Shown here piece after piece: positions 37,001-46,195 of a DNA stretch of 64,000 bases (positions are counted from its first letter, which is position 1; each line of letters opens with the position of its first letter). Made by a program: the position numbers and the translations under genes. Below the pieces are notes generated by a model. It was not told the origin of the DNA and made no database searches. It saw nothing but the letters and a program-made list of their open reading frames with translations. The DNA lies in NCBI GenBank assembly GCA_947396885.1, contig OX377201.1, positions 25,087,923 to 25,151,922 on the forward strand, given 5' to 3'. The stretch comes from Heligmosomoides polygyrus polygyrus. Lineage: Eukaryota > Nematoda > Chromadorea > Rhabditida > Heligmosomidae.

Positions 37001-40000
37001 GACTTTCTGTTGCGGCCAGAATTTCCGTATATTTGCTATCTGAAAGGATATCCGACTTATCTAAGCGACGTACTAAAGGTAGGCACTTCAGATTTCAAGC
37101 TGCTGTAAAGGTGTATTTTTTAGATGTGAAGCTGGCGCTTTTTCCAGATATACATTCACTAAACTAGGATCCAACTGCTCTGCAGAACAACCTAGAAAAA
37201 CAAGAACCGGATACGCTTCGTGTAAAAAGGGTAATGTGACAAAATGATAGGAGTACGTAACCCTCCAGGGGCCGGATTCATGATTGAGTTTACCCTGGGT
37301 TATGTGGGTAGTGGGTGGAAATTTGAGCATTTCTTGTGATTCCCAAGAGAGAAGCGGTGAGTGAAGGGCAGAGTAGAATTTTATCATTCAGCGATTGATA
37401 GCTATTATCACAGCCGATTCCATATTGATAAGCAAATATTCAGAGGTCGACGAGGGTGAGGGGTGAAATTTCATGCGCTACTCAGCATTCATGACAACCG
37501 GTTTATGTAAAGGGTAGATTTCTACAGATAGGGTAGACCCTTTACCAAACAGAATAGCGTTGCCGGCTTGGCTTTTAATTCCTTTGTTTTCCATGAGTGT
37601 TGCGAATCGGTGGCCCCACTCGCGAGGGAACATGTCCCTGTTGAGTGGAGTCCCCCACTCGCCCCGTGGTGCTACGAGGTACCCAAGAACCCAGGACCCA
37701 AGGGGGACATAAGGGGGACCCCATGGTGTGAACAGGCCACGCCCCCCTCCCTGGCAGACGGGGGGGGCCCCGCGTGGTGACTTCTACCCCTTCGCGCTTA
37801 CAGCGCCTGGATTGACGCACGCCCGCACCTCGCGGGCGTGCTGTACTGCATCCCGACTGTATTGAGCACACCTTGCCCCCTGAAGTACCCAACAACTACA
37901 TGAAACCCATACAACCCAATGATGCCCCCAATACGACCCAACAATAAACATACACGATACCAATACCAACAACACGATAGTAAGGACTCACCACCTTCCT
38001 CGTCTTGTGCAGGACACCAGAGATATAACCACGGTTTATTCCATACACCAGCACCGCACAACCATAATAATATAGCAGCTAGATACTAGGACATATGGAA
38101 TAGGAGGGACCGCTCCGGCCGGTAGAACTGTAATGGCTATCCGAGGCTAGGCGAGCCCCATTCAGGCTCGCCGTCCTCCCTGTACTGCAGCCGGCTGTAT
38201 TGCGATGTGAGGAGCGGCAAGGCTCCGCTCGGAAGATCCCCGGGATGATGATGAAAGCGGGCTCACAATGGCGGCGCCCCAGAGCCGCGCCCGCGCAGCC
38301 GCTCGACGTGTCGAAGGAAGTTAGGAATGAAGTCGGCGGGGGGCGGCGCATAGCCGGCCCGCCGATCGATAGCGTGCGCGGGCAGGCCGGAGTCTCGGGA
38401 GCGCCTCATCGGGGTCCCGAGCGGATACGGTAGCCCGCGGGAGTATGAAGTGAAAGGGAGCGAGCTATCGCATTCGCGACACTCCCGCTGACAAAAAGAA
38501 ATTGGTCCCGCGGGGGCTCCTACCGAATCCTGTCTTGCCGCGTGGGGCTTAAGGCCCTTTTGGATTGAGTGGGAACCGGCTGCATCACAGGTGGGAACGG
38601 ACGGACCCGTCCGGAAACCCACGTCTAACCCGAACGCCCAAGAGGAAATGCGCTGGGCGCTGGAGCGGCCTCGTCCTGTACTGACTACATATACCGTGGG
38701 TCACAACTATGTACAACAAAAAAAGTCAAAATTGTCAGCCGCTACCTGTAATGCCTCGTAATTCAACTACTACATAACTAAGAGGCTTTTAACTACAAGG
38801 AATCTACGGGGTCATGGTTGGACTATAATATAGGTAAATTCTACTACAAAAATACTACACTACGCACTACTACTAGGGATGATAGAAATCAACAGCAACA
38901 ACAACAACAGAATAACTAGGATTAACTAAGGATAAGGTTGTAACAGCTGACCTGAACTGAGTACATGGGAATTGAATCATATGAAATAACAAACAACAAA
39001 AACAACAGCGATCAATAACAATACTGAAGTGACTACAATACAACGCTGCATACTCACACATCGCAGGAAGGACGGGTTCCGCCGTGAGGGCGTATTTCCG
39101 CCGTCCGCTCAATCCATCTGAGCTTGTCCATGCTGAGGCCCGTCCATGGGCTAATTCTGGATCCGCTCGCCGTTCGTTGGGACTGGCGCCTGCTACTGAA
39201 ACAACTATGTGAGACACGCAACACCATTCTGTAATGCCTACCTGGAAGATTAGCTCATGTAAAATAAAATATTATAAATTGCGAAAGAACTGTAATGAGT
39301 AAACAAAGAATTTTAGAAGAGTGGCTTAGGCTTTTCTGGCGTCCGTAGAGCTAATCGTCTTCTGTCGCCATGGAGCGCGTCGTCGTCGTTGATCTGGTGT
39401 CGGTGTCGACCGTCGCACTGGTCTTCCTCCCGCTGCTCCACGGCGTCGTAGCTCGTCGACTTCGCTGCTTGCCCCCACGGAACCTCAAACGACTGGATTG
39501 CATAAACAATTAAATCATTAAATAAAGGAGTAACTCAGTGGGGGGATAGGTGGCAGCCTTGTCGATCCTTCTTCGAGTCGGACTTCCACTTTTCGCATCC
39601 TCCGGACGTTTCCGTGGATTGCCTAGCCCATCTCTATCTGCAATGACTAAAAGATCATAAATAATGACGACCTCACTGTAGTGACTCGGTACTACCTGTA
39701 ATGAGTGATTAACATATTTTGGGGTTACGTCCCCACTGTATTGCTGAATTGGAACGGGGGGAGCTGGTAGTCCAGGCTCCCCTTATGTGCGGTTGAAGGT
39801 TTCAACCTCTGTATTGGGTCTAGGTGGGACAGAACGTGGAGCGGAAGGAATGCCCATTTCCTGGGTAGCCTTCACTCTTGCGAGTAGCCGCTCCACGTCT
39901 GCTGCGACCGGGTCGCACGCGTTGGCATCCCAGTGGGAGTGCAACTCCCCTAGGACGCTGGCCTCCTCTTCCGGGGAGGCCTGACCTTCGGCCAGCGCGT

Positions 40001-43000
40001 GCGCTCCATCCCAACAGTCCTCGAGTTTCTTAAGGAGACTCCGAATATATTGAGCGTGGTAATTGATGTTGAACTCACGCCCACTTCCTGTCGACTCGCC
40101 TGGGCTGACTTGGCTTCCGTCCGGGGCAGGTGCCAACTGGCGCTCCGCTTCTTCCAGGGCCTTCCTCAGCGTGTGGACGGTCTTCGTAATCTGCGCCTTG
40201 GTCGCTCCGATGGTGGACATCGTAGATAGCTCGGCTGCGGGTTTACCTGGAACACGCACTATTAATAATGACATATGGGGCCCCATACGGGGGGCCCCCG
40301 CGCGACGAGTGCGGATCGACGGAGGACACGATGGAACAAATGCTCAGGATAGCCAACTGGAGCGGATAGAAGGGAAAACTGCTAATGCTACTGTAAAGTG
40401 AATAAACTACTACTAAAAATGTGAGGAAATATATAAGGGGACACTAAGAAGAATTAACGGGACTGTAATGCTGGTGCACGGAATAAACCTGTATTGCCGA
40501 CGAGGAAACTGGTGACTCCCTTTATTACCTAACCCCGACTACTACACAAAAAAAGGGGGGGGGGGGTGTGCTTTGGGTGCGCGGTGCGCCAACCCCATAC
40601 GAGCGCTGCCATCGCTCGGGGGTCCGGAAGCGTCCCCATCTGCCGTGAAGGGGGGGGGGGGATTACTTTCCCAACCCAAAACAAAAGAAGGGGGGAGAAG
40701 GCTGTAGTACAAGGGGGGGGGCATAGCTAGCGCACTACCCGGGTACTAACGGGGGGACTCTGGTGCTGCGGCAGCGATCCATCCAAACACCAACACCTAC
40801 TGCCTGAACCGGGTGGCCAACCCGTATGGCAGAGGATCAATGAGGCGCCTCCCCTAGGTGCGACCAGGGCTTACCATGCCTGGTACTGACAAGCTCGGAC
40901 TCCGGAGTACTCCTGCCGCCGACGCCCCGCGCGTCGACCGGTCTCCTCCCCGCTTTCCAACCGTCATGCGCTAGCCCAAGCGCTGCCCATCCAGTGCCCA
41001 GCAGCGCTTTATGCGGCTGTCTGCCACCCAGCCAGATGGTATTGCGCGCTGCCGTGGCCCTGGATGGGAGCTGTAATGCTTGTTTTGCCCCAACCCTATC
41101 AAAAGACCCCAGGGGGGGTACTACAGCCATCCAGGGGAAGGCATGGTTCCCTCGCATCAGGGCGTGGTAGGGCCGGATTTTACAGCCGACTGGCTTAATG
41201 GCCAGCCGGCAAACGGGTCCGGTTACCAACGTCCGATGCACCATGTTGCGAATCGGTGGCCCCACTCGCGAGGGAACATGTCCCTGTTGAGTGGAGTCCC
41301 CCACTCGCCCCGTGGTGCTACGAGGTACCCAAGAACCCAGGACCCAAGGGGGACATAAGGGGGACCCCATGGTGTGAACAGGCCACGCCCCCCTCCCTGG
41401 CAGACGGGGGGGCCCCGCGTGGTGACTTCTACCCCTTCGCGCTTACAGCGCCTGGATTGACGCACGCCCGCACCTCGCGGGCGTGCTGTACTGCATCCCG
41501 ACTGTATTGAGCACACCTTGCCCCCTGAAGTACCCAACAACTACATGAAACCCATACAACCCAATGATGCCCCCAATACGACCCAACAATAAACATACAC
41601 GATACCAATACCAACAACACGATAGTAAGGACTCACCACCTTCCTCGTCTTGTGCAGGACACCAGAGATATAACCACGGTTTATTCCATACACCAGCACC
41701 GCACAACCATAATAATATAGCAGCTAGATACTAGGACATATGGAATAGGAGGGACCGCTCCGGCCGGTAGAACTGTAATGGCTATCCGAGGCTAGGCGAG
41801 CCCCATTCAGGCTCGCCGTCCTCCCTGTACTGCAGCCGGCTGTATTGCGACGTGAGGAGCGGCAAGGCTCCGCTCGGAAGATCCCCGGGATGATGATGAA
41901 AGCGGGCTCACAATGGCGGCGCCCCAGAGCCGCGCCCGCGCAGCCGCTCGACGTGTCGAAGGAAGTTAGGAATGAAGTCGGCGGGGGGCGGCGCATAGCC
42001 GGCCCGCCGATCGATAGCGTGCGCGGGCAGGCCGGAGTCTCGGGAGCGCCTCATCGGGGTCCCGAGCGGATACGGTAGCCCGCGGTAGTATGAAGTGAAA
42101 GGGAGCGAGCTATCGCATTCGCGACAATGAGTTCCTCTTTAGACCCTCATCCCAATATATTTGATCAACTACGTCTGGCAACAATCGTTATTATCAGCAG
42201 TTCAAAACTATCATGCGAAATATCGTCCAATAATAATCTCTTGAAGAGTCCTATCTTCCTCGACCAGAATAACGTCACCAGCTTCAGCATAGGCCTGGCC
42301 ACTTCGTTTTCCTCGAACGACGGTTCTTTAAGCTATTTATCTAATTATGTAATTCTAATTTTATCTATTATACATAGTATATACATGCTACTATATGTAT
42401 ACATATATCTATTATATATATACATATGCTACTATATATACTACCATATACTCTACATTCTATTATATTATATTATACTACTATATATTCTATATTCTAT
42501 TATATATACATACATAATATTATAACTAATTATCGAGCAAAGGGAAGAAAACACTACGACTAAACAATTGCTAAGTTAGCCCTAAATGCTTTGTAAATTT
42601 ATTTTTTGACGCACACCTCTCCTGCAATCCAAAAATATTATGCAGGATGTCGTTCAATAACGGGGGGTGGGGGATGGAGGTGATGTCTCGTGTTGCTCTT
42701 ATACAGATGTTGTGGTAGAATCACAAACTTTCCTCCTTAATCACTAACGCCCATCTTAAAAGCCCCCAACGCCGTCAGGTCTTTGACTTCCTTCAAACCC
42801 CTGCGCTGATCAGCAGTTAAATTTAGCGTTGTCCGCCTTGCCATGCTTCTCTGTGGAACCGTGAGCAGCGATCTAGCCGATACACGAAATTTCTTATCAA
42901 CAAGATGAGTCCTGGCTCTCCTCAACCATAACCTAAATGCCCAGTGGCTCCTCAAATAAGAACCACCGCCTGAGCAATCAAAGTCCGACCTCCACCAGAA

Positions 43001-45723
43001 GAAGGTAATGCTGTGCAGCTGGTGGGACGCCCAGGGAGCGCTCTACCACAAGTTTTTTGAACTCAGTGACTGCGAACATTCACTCTGTCCAACGACAAAA
43101 GGTGAGTGAGTCCATGCAGGCGACCAGGACGGAAGAGTGTTTACATTCTTCATGACAGTGCTCGGCCACAAATGCATCACCAAAAGTTCCGGTAGCTTGG
43201 GTGGGAGATACTACCTCACCCTTCGTATTCGCCGGACCTTGCCCCATCTGATACTACCTCTTCCGCGCTCTTAAGCGGCATCTGAAGGACGGACACTTGA
43301 TGAGGCGCCACTGGAATCCTAGTTGACGCTGTTCCTAGAGTCACAACCGTCTTCATTCTAGACGAAGGGAACTCGTGATCATTAGATAGAAAAAAGCCTG
43401 TCAATATCAACGATGATAAACTTGTAGATTGAAGTTGTATACAAGTAAGAAACATTCTGAAAAAACAATTCTTGAAAAAACGTTGTTGCTGAATTTTTCC
43501 GACAACCTAGTAGAACAGGTAGTCTGTCCGCCCTTCCATAGTTTATCTATTTTTTGTGTAGCCAGTTTCTCAAAACGGATAGTGCGCGAACAACCATAGA
43601 GACAACGAGAGTCGTTCGTTACCAATTAAGAGTCACTCCTCTCCTGTTCGGTTACCCATCAATAACAGCTCGATGACGAAGAAATGAAGAATAGGAAATA
43701 AGAAAAAATTTCAGACTTTTGCTAAAAAGCGAAAATGTCGGCACTGATTGAAGCACTACAAATGGGACGAGCATTTCAATTTGACTTGTCGTTGCGGTTC
43801 TGCTCTAAACGGATATTTCACCTAGGCAATGAGAAGTCTAGCAGCTCATAAGGAATTCGGTGTTCCACCCACTCTACGTGCCAAATAACGATTAGTGGAG
43901 GAAGTTACACAATTCTTGCTCGCCGAACTGTAAAAGGTCGAAACAAATCGGTCTCCCAGCCCAGCATGCTCTGAAAATTCTCGATTTAAATAAAATGGAG
44001 GAAAAGTTGGTGTTTTGTTTTTTCAAGTTTCGCATGCATAGAAAGTCAAGACAGAGCGAAGTGAATGCTAACAAAAGGCAGCAACACCTGTAGTCAGTGA
44101 ATGTGTCTTTACGAACAAGATTTGCCCACTCTAAATGAATGATTTTCCAGTCGAACAAGGAAAACATCATGAAGGACAACTCACCAGTGTCAGACCTTCC
44201 TTGTAGTGATTGTCAGACATAGCTGTGACAAACATTGGACGTGGAAGCTCATCCCTGCTCATGTCCAAGACATTCTTCTTAGAAAGCAGACCTGAAAGAA
44301 CCCTGCTTCTTTACAGTTGGAAAACTTTTTCCTGCTCTTCCGTATAATCGCCAAGCCTCGTTGATAATCTACGCATATTATACAAGACGTCCCAAATTTT
44401 TTGTCATTGTTTGAGTTGTGGCGACATTTGGTCCAGGTCGCGAATGTGGGCAGCATGGCTAAGTAGGAGCACACCGATAACCATAGCCAATCAGCCTACT
44501 GACCGGACGCGTGCCAGTCAGTCAAGGTTTCGACCGTAAACAACCTCTCTGACTGCTACATACGCCTGAAATATCTCCCGAGCAAAGCGCTTGTGCAAAC
44601 AACGAACCGTAGATTCGGAGATCATGCCCACTTTAAAGGAAGCGGATACGTTGGTAACAACTGTTGGCGATGTATAGCCAAACTGCTCGGCGAGCTCCCT
44701 TCTCTCAATGCTGCCCACACTCGCGGCCTAGACCTAGGTTCTCAAGTTATTTCTAGACCAAAAACTGTTTTGCTCACACATACCATATTAACGTCAAATT
44801 GGACACCCTTTTGAGCAAGCCTAACCCTTTGAAATCAATATGAAGATCTTCCAAATCAAAACGAGCTCTTTCCACATATAACGTGAGACTTTCTAAAAAA
44901 TTAGAAATAATTTTTTATTCAAAGAAAAATTGGCACAACTTCCCTTAAAGTTTTCACTCACTTACTCAATAAGTGAGCACATTGTTTGAAATTTGATAAA
45001 ATTCTAACCTTTGTGGAAAAGTAATGTTTGAAGCTTGTTTTAAAAAGTAGGAAAGCGGCTAATTTTTAGTGTCAAAAAGACTGCGCTATGAGTGTCGCTT
45101 TACCAAAATAGTAGACTTTAGAAGAGAAAGCTGTCACCTTCTCCCGTTCTTCAACTGAAGAAAATCATTTAACTACAGTTACGAGGGAACATCGCAAGAC
45201 ACAAGACAAGAGCATGAAGACCAGCTGTCAACCTAGCATAAGATTTTCTCATAAAAACAGGATTCTATTGCACCTGAAGTGCTAGGATTGCGATTTATTT
45301 ATTTATTTATTTATTCGCGCCAGTGCAGCCACAATATAGCAAATGGTGAACAAAAGAGCAAAGAAAAACCGGCATTGCGAAAAAACGTAAAGGCTGAAAC
45401 AAAATAATAAAGTTTAGTTCATGAGCATAGTAAGCAGGAAAGGGTGGGCATTATAGCATTCTCGTGGCCAACTTTGCTGAGTCAATGCAGAGGGGTGCAA
45501 AAAAAATATTTAAAAAATGGCTGGCTCTTTAAAATTTGTAGAATTGTATGTCACAAAACAGAAGTTGTAATTACACAGCTGCTCGTATTGAACCACACTT
45601 ACCTAGCCGCTGCAAATGCATCGCGTTGGAGCAACTGAAGGGTTGGCCCACTATTCCTGGTTCGGGTGGCAAATGATAGCAGAAATCGTAGAGCTCATCA
45701 CCAAAGTAGCACTGACACTGAAG
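24906..45723 (-). CDS. DUF1647-like, glycosyltransferase-like nematode protein; nine-exon gene
   Basis: The exons in transcript order are 45723-45603, 44291-44185, 37039-36953, 36876-36778, 34734-34643, 30625-30577, 28690-28485, 27574-27470 and 25065-24906. Every junction has GT and AG, and all phases agree, giving 1,026 bases and 341 residues plus TAA. Landmarks are [71 protein letters not shown] and [15 protein letters not shown]. These match what I recall of the nematode-expanded DUF1647 family (Pfam PF07801, function unknown). The overall pattern resembles Golgi glycosyltransferases. The true N-terminus, with any membrane anchor, is not included. Acceptors of the exons at 36876 and 28690 are weak. 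The introns are full of transposons. The family call is from memory. Confidence 0.85.
25382..25672 (+). repeat. tRNA-derived SINE, family A, full length
   Basis: GGGCGCGTGGAGCGCAGTCG (A-box region), GGTTCATGGTTCGGATTTCC (B-box region), GGTCGGTGAATTGGTACCAG, GGCCACCGCAAATCATTGTA, and the tail GAGTAACGTCGTCCTTTATC. Among the best-preserved copies. It lies in the last intron of the DUF1647-like gene, antisense to it. Confidence 0.92.
26030..27299 (-). mobile_element. Complete-ended mariner with TTAGGGTGTCCC termini, dead transposase
   Basis: 1,270 bp between TA dinucleotides, with matching ends TTAGGGTGTCCCATAATTTT at both sides. The minus-strand transposase has the first acid in AQDEKW and the second in VLVDNARPH, but the position 34 residues later is glycine (PCGYAAF), so the DD34D triad is broken. 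The N-terminal half (27184-26867) needs two frame changes. It sits in the last intron of the DUF1647-like gene, in the same orientation. Confidence 0.92.
27470..27574 (-). CDS. DUF1647-like gene, exon h
   Basis: Acceptor CTTCCGCTTCAG, donor AG|GTACGA, 34 codons plus three split bases. Carries [15 protein letters not shown] and the ECHR that joins YDQS in the last exon. Confidence 0.9.
27805..28095 (+). repeat. tRNA-derived SINE, family A, full length
   Basis: Very close to the copy at 25382 (GGGCGCGTGGAGCGCAGTCT to TAACGCCGTCCTTTATCC). Within the intron between exons h and g. Confidence 0.92.
28125..28295. repeat. Family C foldback, complete
   Basis: CCGCGAAGATGGGCAGCATT followed by CGGAGGTGG (28131-28160) pairs with CCACCTCCCAATGCTGCCCA then TTTTCGCGAC (28256-28285). 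No protein. Same intron as the SINE at 27.8 kb. Confidence 0.75.
28485..28690 (-). CDS. DUF1647-like gene, exon g
   Basis: Donor ATG|GTAAGC. The chosen acceptor AACATGAAACAG at 28691 is weak in pyrimidines. A better-looking acceptor (TTACTTCCAG, giving 28602) breaks the frame with exon f. Contains [14 protein letters not shown] and [15 protein letters not shown]. Confidence 0.75.
29130..29190. repeat. TTTATA-type low-complexity tract
   Basis: Repeated TATTTATATTTAT units with interruptions. Confidence 0.7.
29583..29873 (+). repeat. tRNA-derived SINE, family A, full length
   Basis: GGGCGCGTGTAGCGCAGTCG with the best A box of the window, GTTCGGATTTCCCGCCCAG, GGTACCAGACTTGTCTGGG and a tail CTGTCCTTTATCC. 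In the intron between exons g and f. Confidence 0.92.
30217..30480 (+). repeat. tRNA-derived SINE, family A, old copy
   Basis: Diverged: GCGTGGAGCCGG, GGTTCAGATTTCC, CTCCGGGGTCGGTGAATTGG, GGCTGGCCACCGCATGTCA and GTGTGGCGCATACC. The 5' end is clipped. Confidence 0.8.
30577..30625 (-). CDS. DUF1647-like gene, exon f (49 bp)
   Basis: Acceptor CATTTTTCAG, donor AAG|GTATGT. Encodes [16 protein letters not shown]. The very small exon is supported by good splice sites and by phase agreement with exons e and g. Confidence 0.78.
30812..31803 (+). mobile_element. RTE-clade LINE, copy 3, 5'-truncated
   Basis: Starts within the RT ([10 protein letters not shown]), keeps [12 protein letters not shown] and a broken YADD (frameshift near 31110), lacks about 100 bp of the RT C-terminal region (near 31255), and ends with the GRPKQRW block and a (GAA)n tail at 31782-31803. 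It lies in the intron between exons f and e, antisense to the gene. Confidence 0.88.
31804..32541. other. Intronic AT-rich DNA
   Basis: No gene or known repeat. Its last 80 bases are homologous to 33840-33915 (see the foldback at 32542). Confidence 0.4.
32542..33464. repeat. Foldback element FB-2 with iterated 135-bp module
   Basis: The termini GGCGTAGTTAATAGTTCGGA and the mirror of TGCGCTAGTTAAAAGTTCCG at the right end are flanked by CAAAAATA on both sides. The right half holds tandem 135-bp units (near 32950, 33085 and 33225, plus a partial at 33345). The left half has three inverted copies. A 127-codon frame at 32961-33344 is open only because the unit is a multiple of three. Confidence 0.8.
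33470..34065. repeat. Direct repeat pair, about 155 bp each
   Basis: 33470-33625 and 33910-34065 share blocks such as TTTATGCCTAT, CATCTTTTTC, CTTAATACAA and GCCTGTT in the same order at roughly 75-80% identity. 32460-32540 extends the first copy leftward across the inserted FB-2. Confidence 0.65.
34643..34734 (-). CDS. DUF1647-like gene, exon e
   Basis: Acceptor TTTCAACATTTAG, donor CG|GTGTAG. 30 codons plus two bases: [17 protein letters not shown]. The WYMDTS segment resembles an acidic sugar-nucleotide motif. The frame stays open past the donor, so retention is possible. Confidence 0.82.
35087..35343 (+). repeat. tRNA-derived SINE, family A, diverged
   Basis: GCCCAGGCCAAACAAGCCTT, CACTTCGGGGTCAGC, CACACTTGTCTGG, GATTGCCTCTACGACATCGG and GCGCGGCGCATTCCG. 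The tRNA-like head is nearly lost. Intron between exons e and d. Confidence 0.8.
35497..35569 (-). other. tRNA-like sequence inside SINE B (left unit)
   Basis: A cloverleaf can be drawn: acceptor GCGCCGG with CTGGCGC (one wobble), T stem GCGGG/CCCGC with loop TTCGAGT, D arm GTGT/GCAT, anticodon stem CCCGC/GAGGG with one mismatch and loop CCGGTTA (nominal anticodon GGT, C at position 33). The mismatch and C33 argue against a working tRNA. Confidence 0.5.
35809..35874 (+). other. tRNA-like sequence inside SINE B (right unit)
   Basis: Mirror of the left unit with intact A-box-like and B-box (GGGTTCGAGTCCC) sequences, so a Pol III promoter is plausible. Confidence 0.5.
35923..36777. other. Intronic DNA
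   Basis: AT-rich, no recognisable repeat or exon apart from the exon that follows. Confidence 0.4.
36778..36876 (-). CDS. DUF1647-like gene, exon d
   Basis: 33 codons, phase 0 at both ends, with [15 protein letters not shown] and WKPLVIA. Donor GCG|GTCAGT. The acceptor TTTTGAAG is atypical but is the only one that keeps the frame. Confidence 0.8.
36953..37039 (-). CDS. DUF1647-like gene, exon c
   Basis: Acceptor ATCCTTTCAG, donor CAG|GTGTGT, 29 codons, phase 0 at both ends. Holds the hallmark VIVYDLGLS. Confidence 0.88.
37593..37597. repeat. LTR element target duplication, left
   Basis: ATGAG, repeated at 42127-42131. Confidence 0.9.
37598..38481 (-). repeat. Long terminal repeat (3' LTR in element orientation)
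   Basis: 884 bp. Differs from the other LTR by one extra G near 37756, T versus C near 38210, and G versus T near 38441. Frames within it (for example 37784-37975) are duplicated exactly in the other LTR and are not genes. Confidence 0.93.
39783..40286 (-). CDS. Gag-like protein of the LTR retrotransposon
   Basis: 167 codons. The better start is probably the internal ATG at 40220 (145 codons). The peptide begins with a heptad-rich helix ([18 protein letters not shown]), then a helical segment ([16 protein letters not shown]) and an acidic region, which resembles the N-terminal capsid precursor of nematode BEL/Pao elements. No zinc knuckle is seen. A stop follows well before any enzyme domain. 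C-runs on the sense strand (40550-40722) lie in the leader. Confidence 0.55.
   Translation of the reverse strand: MGPHMSLLIVRVPGKPAAELSTMSTIGATKAQITKTVHTLRKALEEAERQLAPAPDGSQVSPGESTGSGREFNINYHAQYIRSLLKKLEDCWDGAHALAEGQASPEEEASVLGELHSHWDANACDPVAADVERLLARVKATQEMGIPSAPRSVPPRPNTEVETFNRT
41233..41243 (-). promoter_or_regulatory. Primer-binding site of the LTR element
   Basis: On the minus strand TGGTGCATCGG follows the LTR with no gap and complements the CCGATGCACCA end of nematode tRNA-Gly. Complementarity stops after 11 bases. Confidence 0.75.
41244..42126 (-). repeat. Long terminal repeat (5' LTR in element orientation)
   Basis: 883 bp, about 99.7% identical to 37598-38481 by eye. Confidence 0.93.
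42127..42131. repeat. LTR element target duplication, right
   Basis: ATGAG, matching 37593-37597. Confidence 0.9.
42350..42530. repeat. TATATACTA-rich low-complexity tract
   Basis: About 180 bases of TA, CTA and TAT alternation. The 132-codon open frame over it is an artefact. Confidence 0.85.
42737..42955 (-). pseudogene. Possible retroelement relic
   Basis: The minus frame includes [20 protein letters not shown], recalling the LTxxQRxxLKELR segment that precedes the RT core in some nematode retroelements. Only about 70 codons, no RT core, and the assignment rests on one motif. Confidence 0.25.
42970..43060 (+). pseudogene. Mariner transposase fragment
   Basis: Reads [19 protein letters not shown] and then LYHKFFEL, the conserved strand between the first and second catalytic acids of mariner transposases. 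TTTTTCCGACAACCTAG at 43495-43511 matches the right terminus of the 19.3-kb mariner, so this may be a remnant spanning both. Confidence 0.6.
43512..44184. other. Intronic DNA
   Basis: No recognised feature before exon b at 44185. Confidence 0.35.
44185..44291 (-). CDS. DUF1647-like gene, exon b
   Basis: Acceptor GTTCTTTCAG, donor CTG|GTGAGT. Two bases complete the glycine codon from exon a, then 35 codons including [14 protein letters not shown]. Confidence 0.88.
44430..44736. repeat. Family C foldback with longer loop
   Basis: GGTCGCGAATGTGGGCAGCA at about 44436 mirrors TGCTGCCCACACTCGCGGCC ending near 44727. The arms extend a few bases further with GGTCCAGG/CCTAGACC. About 200 bp of unrelated loop. 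In the intron between exons b and a. Confidence 0.65.
44741..45602. other. Intronic AT-rich DNA
   Basis: Includes a (TTTA)n stretch at 45293-45316. No gene seen. Confidence 0.4.
45603..45723 (-). CDS. DUF1647-like gene, exon a
   Basis: Acceptor ...TTACGTGATGCAG, donor CTAG|GTAAGT, 40 codons plus one base. Encodes the cysteine-rich [13 protein letters not shown] block. An upstream exon must exist because no start codon is present. Confidence 0.85.
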
Positions 45724-46195
45724 CTGCATCACGTAAGATAAAGAAATTGCCTAAAACGATCATCAATAATTAGACACAGACATTTTTGTTTTGGCTAAGG
45801 AAGCTCTTATGCAGATTACAATTCACTTTCACACCCGGTTTGGAAAGAGGAATATTGAAGTCCTGACGACGTCACTAACCAAAGTAGCAACAGCCTCATT
45901 GGTTTAAGTAATACTAGCAGAAAGAATAGTAGTGAAAGGTGATATAATAATTGTTTTGTAGCCGTTCGTTGTTCATTTGTATTGCTTTTTTGAGATCATG
46001 CTGTTGGCTGCTTTTCGGTTTGTTGACTGTCCTTCCACTTTGGTGCACCTACGAGTGTATGAAATGAATAATTAAATGCATGATAATATTATTTAAATAA
46101 TGATGTTGATTTTTCAAAAATATATAATATTACTTCTACAGTGTTAGTTTACCATCAGTAAAGGATAAGCAATGAAAGACAGCGCTAATCTATCA

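Larger units (their letters stand above)
37598..42126 (-). mobile_element. Young LTR retrotransposon, gag-only, BEL/Pao-like by inference
   Basis: 4,529 bp with 884/883-bp LTRs that begin TGTTGCGAAT and end ATTCGCGACA, and a 5-bp duplication ATGAG. The minus-strand reading is fixed by a primer-binding site directly after the right LTR (TGGTGCATCGG on the minus strand, matching a tRNA-Gly 3' end) and by the gag-like frame. The LTRs differ by two substitutions and one G-run indel. No protease, reverse transcriptase or integrase is present, so it must depend on a partner. It lies in the 7.1-kb intron between exons c and b, in the gene's own orientation. The lineage assignment is tentative. Confidence 0.93.

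Noticed and set aside
38501..38530. A primer-binding site after the left LTR (TTGGTCCCGCGGGGGCTC)
   Set aside because: It is about 20 bases from the LTR, and the gag frame is on the other strand. The site adjoining the right LTR on the minus strand is exact in position.
37575..38622. Several open frames in the LTR, duplicated at 41223-42078
   Set aside because: They lie inside the long terminal repeats, overlap on both strands and have no protein character.
42127..42525. A 132-codon frame after the LTR element
   Set aside because: It is mostly TATATACTA low-complexity sequence reading as Tyr/Ile/Leu. No start or splice context.
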